The notes under the pieces: generated by a model
Database searches by the model: none
Told to the model about the DNA's origin: nothing
What the model saw: only the letters and a program-made list of their open reading frames with translations
Shown here: piece by piece, positions 1 to 6,434 of the stretch
How positions within the stretch are numbered: the stretch's first letter is position 1
Layout: each line of letters starts with the position of its first letter
Position numbers and translations under genes: made by a program
Assembly: GCA_003501365.1 (NCBI GenBank)
Contig: DNPP01000470.1
Location: 4,250 to 13,713, forward strand
DNA length: 9,464 nt
Direction of reading: 5' to 3'
DNA from: Bacillota bacterium
GTDB lineage: Bacteria; Bacillota; UBA4882; UBA8346

Positions 1-226
1 TTCAAAATAGCTTTTTATATTCGCCTCCAAGATTCCACCCTATGTAAAAACCAAAAGCCATCGCATTACTCATACGGCAATATTTGCCAACCGTAAAGAG
101 TATATTTCGATGGCTTGCTTAATTATTGATCACAAAACAGTATGCCGAATGATTTGAAGTAAAGTAAACACGCTGTGTGTCTCTATATCAAATGGACCTC
201 ATACCGAAGCTTAGGCGATGCCGCTG
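1..226. other. Non-coding region downstream of pdxK, with nested inverted repeat
   Basis: I find no gene here that I can support. The minus strand has only a 23-codon ATG frame at 73-2, which I do not recognise and which lacks a convincing ribosome binding site. The visible structure is a perfect 9-bp inverted repeat (AAGCCATCG at 55-63, CGATGGCTT at 108-116) enclosing a smaller perfect hairpin (GGCAA-TAT-TTGCC at 76-88). No T-run follows on either strand, so it does not look like an intrinsic terminator of pdxK. It could be a small mobile-element relic, an RNA fold or chance. Confidence 0.4.
55..116. repeat. Nested inverted repeat (9-bp outer arms, 5-bp inner hairpin)
   Basis: The outer arms at 55-63 and 108-116 are perfectly complementary over 9 bp across a 44-nt interior. 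The interior holds a perfect 5-bp hairpin with a 3-nt loop at 76-88. ACGG at 74-77 and CCGT near 91-94 could form an alternative pairing. The sequence shows the symmetry directly; its function is unknown. Confidence 0.45.
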
Positions 227-1057
227 TTAACTCCGATCCTCAAATAAGCGGTGCGCGGCATGATTGACTGCTCCGACATATCGATTGAGGGGAAAACCAT
301 GCTCAATTGCAGTTGTCACAAATTTCTTCGCCTGTCGCACGGCTTCAAAGTCTCCCAGACCATTGGCAAGTCCTGCGGTGATTGCCGCCGCCATTGTACA
401 GCCTGCACCGTGGGTATATGTTGTTTTGATAAGGGGGATCTCCAACAGCTCGAAACTGCCGCCGTCAAAGAAAAGATCAAAGGCTTTCTCCGCGCCGAGC
501 TTTGCGCCTCCCTTTATCAGAACATTTTTGGCTCCAAGCCCATGGATACGCCGGGCAGCTTCTTTCATATCTTCAACCGATTGTATATGCTGCATTCCAC
601 TTAATTGCGCCGCCTCATAGATATTCGGCGCCACGATATCCGCCAGCGGCACAAGAATATCCCTCAGCCCCTGCACCGCCTGCGGGTTTACGACCTCATC
701 CGTGCCTTTACAGACCATCACCGGGTCGATCACAATGTTTTTCGCTCCATACTGCCGGATTTTGCGAGCTGTTAACTCTATCACCTCAAAACTTGGCAAC
801 ATTCCGGTTTTTAGCGCATCCACCCCGATTCCACCAAGCGCGGTATCAATCTGGGCCTCAATGGCATCCAAACCAACCGGATAAATATCGTGAGACCAGT
901 TATTGTTGGGGTTCTGTGCCACTATCATAGTAAGCGCAGTCATACCGTATACATTCAGTTCTTGAAAGGTTTTTAAATCAGCCTGCATCCCGGCGCCGCC
1001 GCTGGTATCGGAGCCCGCAATGGTAAGCGCCTTAGTTATCTTCCGTTCTGTTTTCAT
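227..1057 (-). CDS. pdxK: Pyridoxine/pyridoxal kinase, Bacillus PdxK (ThiD-like) subfamily
   Basis: This cytosolic ribokinase-fold enzyme phosphorylates pyridoxine, pyridoxal or pyridoxamine with ATP in vitamin B6 salvage. The ThiD-like fold means some activity on hydroxymethylpyrimidine is possible. The 276 residues are full length for the family. Visible motifs are GSDTSGGAG near residues 15-23 (substrate side), DPVMVCKG near 111-118, and YTHGAGC near 214-220 (anion hole and catalytic loop). The Cys220 following GAG matches what I recall of Bacillus subtilis PdxK, which resembles this protein along its whole length more than dedicated ThiD enzymes do. The ATG at 1057 is preceded by AGGTGG (1070-1065) at a good distance. 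It is a stand-alone gene, about 125 bp downstream of the zinc-finger gene on the same strand, with no thi or pdx neighbour. The stop is TAA; I see no clear terminator. The kinase call is firm; the exact preferred substrate is inferred. Confidence 0.92.
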   Translation of the reverse strand: MKTERKITKALTIAGSDTSGGAGMQADLKTFQELNVYGMTALTMIVAQNPNNNWSHDIYPVGLDAIEAQIDTALGGIGVDALKTGMLPSFEVIELTARKIRQYGAKNIVIDPVMVCKGTDEVVNPQAVQGLRDILVPLADIVAPNIYEAAQLSGMQHIQSVEDMKEAARRIHGLGAKNVLIKGGAKLGAEKAFDLFFDGGSFELLEIPLIKTTYTHGAGCTMAAAITAGLANGLGDFEAVRQAKKFVTTAIEHGFPLNRYVGAVNHAAHRLFEDRS

Positions 1058-1099
1058 TTTAAGCCCACCTTTTATTTTATCTGTGCTTTTAGCCGTTCT

Positions 1100-1129
1100 T
1101 TAATAGTTAATAAGCCTTTCTTATGTCGA
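1100..1129 (-). promoter_or_regulatory. Possible sigma-A-type promoter of pdxK
   Basis: On the minus strand TCGACA (1129-1124) is followed after 18 nt by TATTAA (1105-1100), about 43 nt before the pdxK start codon. The match to consensus is only fair, so this is a candidate. pdxK could instead be read through from the gene ending at 1183. Confidence 0.3.
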
Positions 1130-1182
1130 TTTTAACATCGATATAGCCTTATTCTTAAGGATTCACCTCAAGCGTGGGAGGC

Positions 1183-1989
1183 TCAAAATTCGATTACGTT
1201 TTTGTTTTCTTGCATGGCCTTGTATGCTTGCTGTTCAGTTCGAATACTAATTAAGGCATCATCATACATCCCACTACATTGAGAACACATAAGCACCGGA
1301 ACGCTTTCTACCACAATTGCTTTACCGTCAAAAGTAAAGGTAACATCGGTTAAGAGCGGAGAAGCTATCCCTCCGCATGGGCATTCCATTCCATTTAATG
1401 AATAGTCAAAATGGTTGTTATCAGTTGTTTCCAATAACTGCGCGTATGGTATTGACTTCATTTCCCCTTCATTGATGTTGGCATTGAATATTATAATAAA
1501 TTTGTCCTGTGAAAAACTTATCAGTAGTTTGCTGCTGTCAATGCTGCTTTCGGTTGTGTAAGCCAGTCGTTGTTGAATTTGTTTACTCTCAGAACTGAAC
1601 CTGGCCGCAATTTTCAAAATTTTCCCCGCCGCTATCAAACGTGCAATTGCAATTCTTTTTTGGATACAATTCCGCTGGGGATCGGGGATATGATTATATT
1701 GAATCCGGCTTGGGAAAATGACGATTCGTTTCTCAATTAATTCCTTAGCCGCTTTGGTAATATCACTTATACCGTTTTCTCCGATAATTTTATGAATAGT
1801 TTTCAAAACGGCTTTTTCTTGTCGCTCCTCGATGCCAAACTCAATACCATTCTGTTCAATCTTTGACGAATTTGTCACTAAAGTTAGAAATTTTAATTTT
1901 GATTGTTGCTCTTTTGATAAACGAATGATGTCGTTTATTACGCATTGATAAATTATTCCGTCATTACTTGTAATTTGAATTTCAGCCAC
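1183..1989 (-). CDS. Protein of unknown function with C-terminal YgiT/MqsA-type zinc finger
   Basis: The 268-residue product has two parts. The last 70 residues match the YgiT-type zinc-finger pattern: a cysteine pair in CPCGG, a TFTFDGKAIVVESVPVLMC strand region, then CSQC. The cysteines fall near residues 203, 205, 235 and 238. The first pair is C-x-C instead of the usual C-x-x-C, which is slightly atypical. The first 200 residues are mixed alpha/beta, with no signal peptide, membrane segment or recognised domain. In MqsA-type antitoxins the finger is N-terminal and followed by a helix-turn-helix; here it is C-terminal and I see no such motif, so antitoxin function should not be assumed. 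I chose GTG at 1989 because CGGAGG lies 8 nt upstream. The frame is also open to an ATG at 2055, but those 22 codons run through a transcription terminator and the ATG has no ribosome binding site. Confidence 0.7.
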   Translation of the reverse strand: MAEIQITSNDGIIYQCVINDIIRLSKEQQSKLKFLTLVTNSSKIEQNGIEFGIEERQEKAVLKTIHKIIGENGISDITKAAKELIEKRIVIFPSRIQYNHIPDPQRNCIQKRIAIARLIAAGKILKIAARFSSESKQIQQRLAYTTESSIDSSKLLISFSQDKFIIIFNANINEGEMKSIPYAQLLETTDNNHFDYSLNGMECPCGGIASPLLTDVTFTFDGKAIVVESVPVLMCSQCSGMYDDALISIRTEQQAYKAMQENKNVIEF

Positions 1990-2018
1990 TTGCCAGACCT
2001 CCGAGATTAAATTAGTAT

Positions 2019-2048
2019 GAAAAAATAAACCCCGATTTATCAGGGTTT
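2019..2048 (-). terminator. Rho-independent terminator downstream of the tRNA relic
   Basis: Read on the minus strand, AAACCC (2048-2043) pairs with GGGTTT (2032-2027) across a 10-nt loop and is followed by ATTTTTT (2026-2020). It lies 12 nt after the end of the tRNA-like relic and 30 nt before the GTG start of the zinc-finger gene. It therefore probably ended the old tRNA transcript, and the zinc-finger gene would need its own promoter or read-through. The stem is short (6 bp), so strength is uncertain. Confidence 0.6.
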
Positions 2049-2059
2049 TGTTCACTTGA

Positions 2060-2107
2060 CAGTCCTAATGGGATTCGAACTCGTGTCTCCGCTGAGAGGA
2101 TGATATT
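2060..2107 (-). pseudogene. Decayed 3' half of a tRNA, most like tRNA-Glu(CUC)
   Basis: The minus strand reads ATATCATC, CTCTCAG (anticodon-loop-like, CTC anticodon), CGGAGAC, then ACGAG-TTCGAAT (T arm) and an acceptor-like TAGGACTG. This order and wording match the 3' half of bacterial tRNA-Glu genes. It is not functional: the T stem (ACGAG against CCCAT) has two mismatches, the anticodon stem does not pair, the arm is about two nt short, no CCA is encoded, and neither a D arm nor a matching 5' acceptor strand (AGTCCTA) precedes it. A terminator follows directly, as for a real tRNA unit. The isoacceptor is inference. A lone 3' tRNA half is also what an integrase attachment scar looks like. 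Confidence 0.55.
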
Positions 2108-2186
2108 TCGATTTATTGTAACATAAGTTCAGCTAGATGGCTATAATTTATAAAATTTTATTTTATTGTTTTTTATATTCATATTC

Positions 2187-2325
2187 TCATATTTTGCGAT
2201 TGCAATTTGGGGTTATAAACGCCGCTTTTGTGTCACGCCATTCTTCGATTTCCCGAGGGGTATAAACCAGTAAATCAATGGAAATTCCAGTTTTTCTTAA
2301 ATGTTTTCGAATCTCACGGCCTCTT
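2187..2325 (-). pseudogene. C-terminal remnant of an MNT-type nucleotidyltransferase
   Basis: A minus-strand frame from about 2325 to a TGA at 2189-2187 translates to about 45 residues, including REIRKHLRKTG, SIDLLVYTPREIEEWRD and TKAAFIT. This resembles the end of small nucleotidyltransferase-domain proteins, where an (I/V)D(L/V)(L/V)V-x-TPEE-hE stretch carries the third catalytic Asp strand and a late helix. The GS...DxD half is missing, and an in-frame TAA lies immediately upstream inside the histidine kinase gene, so no complete protein can be made. The fragment overlaps the last codons of the kinase gene (stop at 2316-2314) in another frame, suggesting a deletion joined the two. Intact relatives are often paired with HEPN proteins; none is visible here. 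Assignment rests on pattern recognition only. Confidence 0.5.
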
Positions 2326-5300
2326 TAAAGGCGTTTTTGGGACATCTCTCTGATGTTGGCTTTGAATTATCTTGAGTATTTTTTGATGCAATTCTTCAAT
2401 TTTATATGGTTTAGTGACCAGATCGTTAAAACCGCATTCCCGGTAGTCCGACATCACCGGATCGTTGGAATAGCCGCTGGAAACAATAACCTTAACTTCG
2501 GGATCGATTACAAGCAATTTAGCGATTACATCTTTACCCCCCATGCCTCCGGGAATGGTCAAATCGGTGATAACTACATCATAAGGCAAACCCGATTCCT
2601 TAGCCTGTGAGTAGAGGGATATTGCTTCGGCGCCATCTGCGGCCACTGCAACTTCATACCCGATCTGGCTCAGTATCTCTCCGGTAACTTCCCGGATGCT
2701 GGTTTCATCATCCATCAATAGTATTTTTCCCGTTCCATCCATAATCAATTCCGACTCCGGCTCCTTTGCGAGGGATTTCTTTTTTGAGGCCGGCAGATAA
2801 ATCTCAAAAGTAGTGCCCACTCCCAGTTCGGATTGAACTCCGATATAACCTTTATGTTTTTTGATGATTGTATAAGAACTGGCGAGTCCCAAACCGTTGC
2901 CATTCTGTTTGGTGGTAAAGTAAGGGTCAAATATTTTAGAGAGATGCTCTTCCGGGATTCCCACCCCTTGATCGGCGATGCTAATTTTCACGTAGTTCCC
3001 CGCCGCAAGCAGAACGAGATGTCCTGCTTCCAATTTAATATTTTCAACTTGGATTTTAATCGTGCCTCCGTTCGGCATGGCTTGAACCGCATTAAGCACT
3101 AGATTGTTGATTACTTGGCTCATCTGCCCTTCATCCACCTTAGCCAACCAGAGATCGTCCGCGATGATAAAATCACACTTGAGTTTAGTGCCGTGCAAAG
3201 TAAATTCAACCGTATCTTTAATTAAATCCGCAATCAAAGCGGTTTTCTTGATCGGCGCTCCTCCTTTGGAAAAGGTAAGCAATTGTTTGGTTAAACCGGC
3301 CGCCTTATTGATTACTTGTTCAATGTCGGTTAAGTTTTGATGAATATCGATTCCTTTCGTTAGGCGGATATTTGCTAATTGCGCACTGGCCATGATTGCC
3401 GCTAAAAAATTATTGAAATCATGAGCAATGCCACCGGCTAGGATACCAAGGGATTCAAGTTTCTGAGTTTTTAACAAATCGTCTTCCAGGTTCCGTTGTT
3501 TGGTAATGTCATGAAAAACCATTACCGTACCGATATTATTGCCTTGAGTATCAAGCAAGGAAGCGCCATTGATAGTGAGCATACACTCAGACCCGTCTTT
3601 GGAAACCGAAACGATATCCCGGCTGTAATCAGAGACAGTACCGGCTTTAAAAGCGGTAATATTCAAGTCTTCATAAGAGCTATCCTGTTTATCATAAATA
3701 CTTTGAAAAATCTCATTGAATAAACGGCCATCGGCCTCCTCTCGAGTCCAACCGGTTAACTTTTCAGCATTCTTGTTCATCAATATTATTTTTTGGTCTG
3801 TATCGACGGCAATTACACCATCTGCGATTGAGCATAGTATTACATTTAAACGTTCACTTTCCGCAGCTAAATCCCCCTCAGCCTGCTTTCGTTCGATGAT
3901 CTCTTTCTGCAATGTGTAATTTGCCTTGGTGAGTTCGCCGGTTCGTTTCTGAACCTTGATCTCTAATTCGTTGTATAATTTTTGCAACGCGTGTTCTATT
4001 TGTTGGCGTTCGGTGATGTCATGAATTATTAAATACAAAAGAGATCGGCCTTTTACCGTGATCTGACTGCTAAAAACCTCAACGTCACGATTTTCTCCGT
4101 TTGCCAGTCTGTGCTGAAACAGGATAGACTGTTGTTGCTTCCACTGTCCCTGTTGCATATTCGGAAAGTCTTCCGCCGACGATAGTTTATTAAGTACCGC
4201 CGGTACTGTATTAGGCGCCGGCGGCATGGTATTAAAATCTGTAATCTTTTTTAAGGTTAATTCCTGACGATCATAGCCATAGAAAGAACAGGCCGCCGGA
4301 TTGGCTTCAACGATTTTCCCATCATCGGGATCGATTAAAAACATGACTTCATGATTGTTGTGGAACAGGTCGCTATAACGTTTTTCACTCTCACGTAAGG
4401 CGTCTTCCACTTGGATGCGTTCGGTAATATCTTGACCTTGGGCAATAGTAGCGAGTAGGGTTTGACTATCCTCTGCATAAATGTTGGCGGAATTCCAGAG
4501 GACCACTCGTACCCCGCTATCCTGGCGTAATATCGGAATCTCCACTGAATCCCAGTGCTCGCCGCTTAAGGTAGCGGCGATTTTCTGCAGCGAATCCGTC
4601 CGGCTGCTTGCCGGAAAAAGGAGCCGTAATTCCCCACCGATGACTTCGGCGGCATAGTAACCGGTAAGATGTTCGAAGGCATGATTAACACGAGTTATTT
4701 TAAGCTGAGGATCCCAGACAATAATCGGGGCGTTAGCATGCTGGATCAAATTATCCAGGTAATTCCGGGTTTCGCACAAGGCCTTATCCACTCGTTTTTG
4801 TTCGGTAATATCGGTGAAAGCGGTGCGGTATAAAATGATTTTTCGCTTGAGATCATAAGCGGCGACACTAGACAGTTGAACCTGAAGAACGGCGTTTTCT
4901 TTTACAATCAGACCGATATCAGTGGTTACTTTTTCCGTTGCTTGCCGGCAATTGAATAAATGGTCCCGGAATTTTCCAAGATCCTTTGGCGTTACGTAAA
5001 CCGCAAATGGCGTATTGATCAAACGGGAGCGTTCTTTACCGAGCAGAGTGGCGCCGGTGAGATTGATCTCTTGAATAAATCCGTTATCATTGAAACTAAT
5101 ATAGCCTACCGGGGCAAAGTCATAGAGATCCGCGTAAAGGTTACCGGTCTCTTCCAACTGCTGTTGCGTTTCCCGTAATTCCTGATTTTGCATCTCCAGC
5201 TCGATCTGATGGACCTGTAGTTCGTGTAATAACTGTTCCCGCTCATCTTTATCCATACTCTCGGCGGTCTGAAACGATTTGAGAGTTTCAATAAGCTTAG

Positions 5301-5361
5301 CCTTGGTTAGTTTTTCATAATTCAACATCTGATCACCAATTTTCCGCCGGAATCCGTTCAA
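2314..5361 (-). CDS. Soluble hybrid histidine kinase: four PAS, HisKA, HATPase, receiver
   Basis: This 1015-residue kinase autophosphorylates on His and passes the phosphate to its own C-terminal receiver. Domains: helical/coiled-coil lead (12-75); PAS 1 (75-190), PAS 2 (200-320), PAS 3 (325-455), each ending in a DITE-type motif; coiled coil (455-505); PAS 4 (505-625); HisKA with AHDFNN (His647); HATPase with N box (Asn757), DQGVGIP (797-803), FDPYFTTK (811-818) and GNGLGLASS (821-829); receiver with DD (884-885), phosphoacceptor Asp933, Ser961/962 and Lys984. All catalytic residues are present. No membrane segment or signal peptide is seen, so it should sense a cytosolic cue; no haem or flavin motif is recognisable. 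The TTG at 5361 overlaps the upstream stop as TTGA, implying coupling. An ATG at 5328, preceded by GGTGA and opening with MLNYEKLTKAKLIE, is an equally good or better start. It is the last gene of the CheB-CheR operon. The output partner is unknown. Confidence 0.93.
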   Translation of the reverse strand: MNGFRRKIGDQMLNYEKLTKAKLIETLKSFQTAESMDKDEREQLLHELQVHQIELEMQNQELRETQQQLEETGNLYADLYDFAPVGYISFNDNGFIQEINLTGATLLGKERSRLINTPFAVYVTPKDLGKFRDHLFNCRQATEKVTTDIGLIVKENAVLQVQLSSVAAYDLKRKIILYRTAFTDITEQKRVDKALCETRNYLDNLIQHANAPIIVWDPQLKITRVNHAFEHLTGYYAAEVIGGELRLLFPASSRTDSLQKIAATLSGEHWDSVEIPILRQDSGVRVVLWNSANIYAEDSQTLLATIAQGQDITERIQVEDALRESEKRYSDLFHNNHEVMFLIDPDDGKIVEANPAACSFYGYDRQELTLKKITDFNTMPPAPNTVPAVLNKLSSAEDFPNMQQGQWKQQQSILFQHRLANGENRDVEVFSSQITVKGRSLLYLIIHDITERQQIEHALQKLYNELEIKVQKRTGELTKANYTLQKEIIERKQAEGDLAAESERLNVILCSIADGVIAVDTDQKIILMNKNAEKLTGWTREEADGRLFNEIFQSIYDKQDSSYEDLNITAFKAGTVSDYSRDIVSVSKDGSECMLTINGASLLDTQGNNIGTVMVFHDITKQRNLEDDLLKTQKLESLGILAGGIAHDFNNFLAAIMASAQLANIRLTKGIDIHQNLTDIEQVINKAAGLTKQLLTFSKGGAPIKKTALIADLIKDTVEFTLHGTKLKCDFIIADDLWLAKVDEGQMSQVINNLVLNAVQAMPNGGTIKIQVENIKLEAGHLVLLAAGNYVKISIADQGVGIPEEHLSKIFDPYFTTKQNGNGLGLASSYTIIKKHKGYIGVQSELGVGTTFEIYLPASKKKSLAKEPESELIMDGTGKILLMDDETSIREVTGEILSQIGYEVAVAADGAEAISLYSQAKESGLPYDVVITDLTIPGGMGGKDVIAKLLVIDPEVKVIVSSGYSNDPVMSDYRECGFNDLVTKPYKIEELHQKILKIIQSQHQRDVPKTPLKRP

Positions 5362-6362
5362 ATTTTCCCGGTAATATCCTCAAAGGCTAATAAAATAAAC
5401 GGGGTTAGATTGCCTTCCCCAATTACCCTCTGGGCGTTAAGCAACATCACTCGCCGACCGATTTTCGAAAAAAAATGTTCCACTTTGAAATCGTGAAAAC
5501 TACTGTTTTTAGGAAGGATCTCTTCCAAAAGCGCTCTTAACATGGGAATATCCCACTCACTGTTTCCTAAATCAAAGATCACTTGATTTTCCGTTTCCGA
5601 CGGCGCAACCCGAAAGGTGCGGCAAAAGGCTTGATTCGCCAGTTTCACCCGCAGTCCGGCATCCAGGATCAGAAAGGGCTCACGGATGGTATCCAAAATT
5701 GCAATATAGTCTCGGGATTCTTGGAGCTGTTCCATACTGGGTTTGAGGGTATTAATATCGAATATGGTAATCACCACGCCGTCGATTTTGTTTTCAAAGG
5801 TCTTATAGGGCCGGATGCATAACGAATACCAGCGTCCCAAGCGATCTTGCACTTCCTGTTCCTTGACCATCAAAGTATCCATCACTTCCCGAATCATCTC
5901 TTCCAAGTGAGGCAACTCTATATTGGGCCTGATGTCGCTCAAGGGTCTTCCCACATCGCCGGGGATCAAATTCATTATCTTCTCGGCCATAACCGTGAAG
6001 CGCCGGATACGCAGATTCCTGTCCAAAATAATAATCGGGATATTGGTACTGGAGAGCAGGTTGTTCAGATCATTGTTCACTTGGTTCAATTCTGTATTCC
6101 GGTTGCGTATTTCATCATTCACGGTAATCAATTCTTCATTGGTGGCTTGCAGTTCTTCTTTGGCGGTCTCCATTTCTTCATGGGTGCTTTGTAATTCTTC
6201 ATTACTCGATTGAATCTCTTCGTTGGCGGCGCGGAGTTCCTCATTGGCAGATTCCCGTTGCTCAATGATGGATTGTTGATAATCAATGGTAGCGGCCAAT
6301 TCCTTTTTTAATTGGTTCAACTGGCTAACTCCATCCGACTGGTTCCTCTGTTCCGGTTCCAA
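5358..6362 (-). CDS. Coiled-coil/double-PAS half of a split CheB-CheR-PAS protein
   Basis: The 334-residue frame carries a long coiled coil of NEEL-type heptads (about 20-100) and two PAS domains (about 103-203 and 215-332). The second ends in AFEDITGK. This is the standard C-terminal half of CheB-CheR-PAS fusion proteins. The frame stays open upstream past its first possible start into the CheB-CheR stop region at 6422-6424, where it reads FLIVFETKP, the expected continuation of the CheB-CheR part. The TTG at 6362 has no ribosome binding site, which argues for an origin by frame disruption of one longer gene. It may be translated by slippage from the upstream ORF, weakly reinitiated, or not at all. 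PAS motifs and heptads are intact, so decay is recent, or the break is a sequencing error. It likely links methylesterase/methyltransferase domains to sensing. Its TGA overlaps the TTG of the kinase gene. Confidence 0.8.
   Translation of the reverse strand: MEPEQRNQSDGVSQLNQLKKELAATIDYQQSIIEQRESANEELRAANEEIQSSNEELQSTHEEMETAKEELQATNEELITVNDEIRNRNTELNQVNNDLNNLLSSTNIPIIILDRNLRIRRFTVMAEKIMNLIPGDVGRPLSDIRPNIELPHLEEMIREVMDTLMVKEQEVQDRLGRWYSLCIRPYKTFENKIDGVVITIFDINTLKPSMEQLQESRDYIAILDTIREPFLILDAGLRVKLANQAFCRTFRVAPSETENQVIFDLGNSEWDIPMLRALLEEILPKNSSFHDFKVEHFFSKIGRRVMLLNAQRVIGEGNLTPFILLAFEDITGKI
6108..6242 (-). repeat. Heptad (21-nt period) imperfect repeat coding a coiled coil
   Basis: Residues 41-85 of the PAS protein repeat a seven-residue theme around NEEL/KEEL (EELRAAN, EEIQSSN, EELQSTH, EEMETAK, EELQATN, EELITVN). 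The DNA shows matching 21-nt periodicity of TTC-rich words on the plus strand. This is the characteristic coiled coil of CheB-CheR-PAS fusions and probably sets dimerisation and signal transfer between CheR and PAS parts. Confidence 0.6.
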
Positions 6363-6412
6363 TGGGTAGAAGCTGCTTTTTTCCTGCGTTGAAGCGGGTG
6401 AGGGTTTCGTTT

Positions 6413-6434
6413 CAAAAACAATTAAAAAACAATT
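6413..6434 (-). repeat. 11-bp tandem repeat with T6 run at the frame break
   Basis: On the minus strand AATTGTTTTTT (6434-6424) is followed directly by AATTGTTTTTG (6423-6413): two 11-bp units differing at one base. They contain the TAA stop (6424-6422) of the CheB-CheR frame. Adding one T to the T6 run (6429-6424) gives an unbroken QEKIVFLIVFETKP, whose length fits the family best. Removing one 11-bp unit also restores the frame, as QEKIVFETKP. A6-TTG-T6 here can also fold as a small hairpin. Confidence 0.75.

Noticed and set aside
2..73. 23-codon minus-strand frame (MSNAMAFGFYIGWNLGG...)
   Set aside because: No convincing ribosome binding site, no family recognised, and it overlaps one arm of the inverted repeat; too short to call from sequence alone.
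251..930. Overlapping plus-strand open frames opposite pdxK
   Set aside because: They are antisense shadows of a well-supported kinase gene; their translations are low-quality, rich in Pro/Cys/Ser, and show no recognisable domain.
5583..6213. Plus-strand frames opposite the coiled-coil/PAS gene
   Set aside because: The repeated FFGGLHFF-like words are simply the antisense of the heptad repeat; there is no ribosome binding site and no family match.
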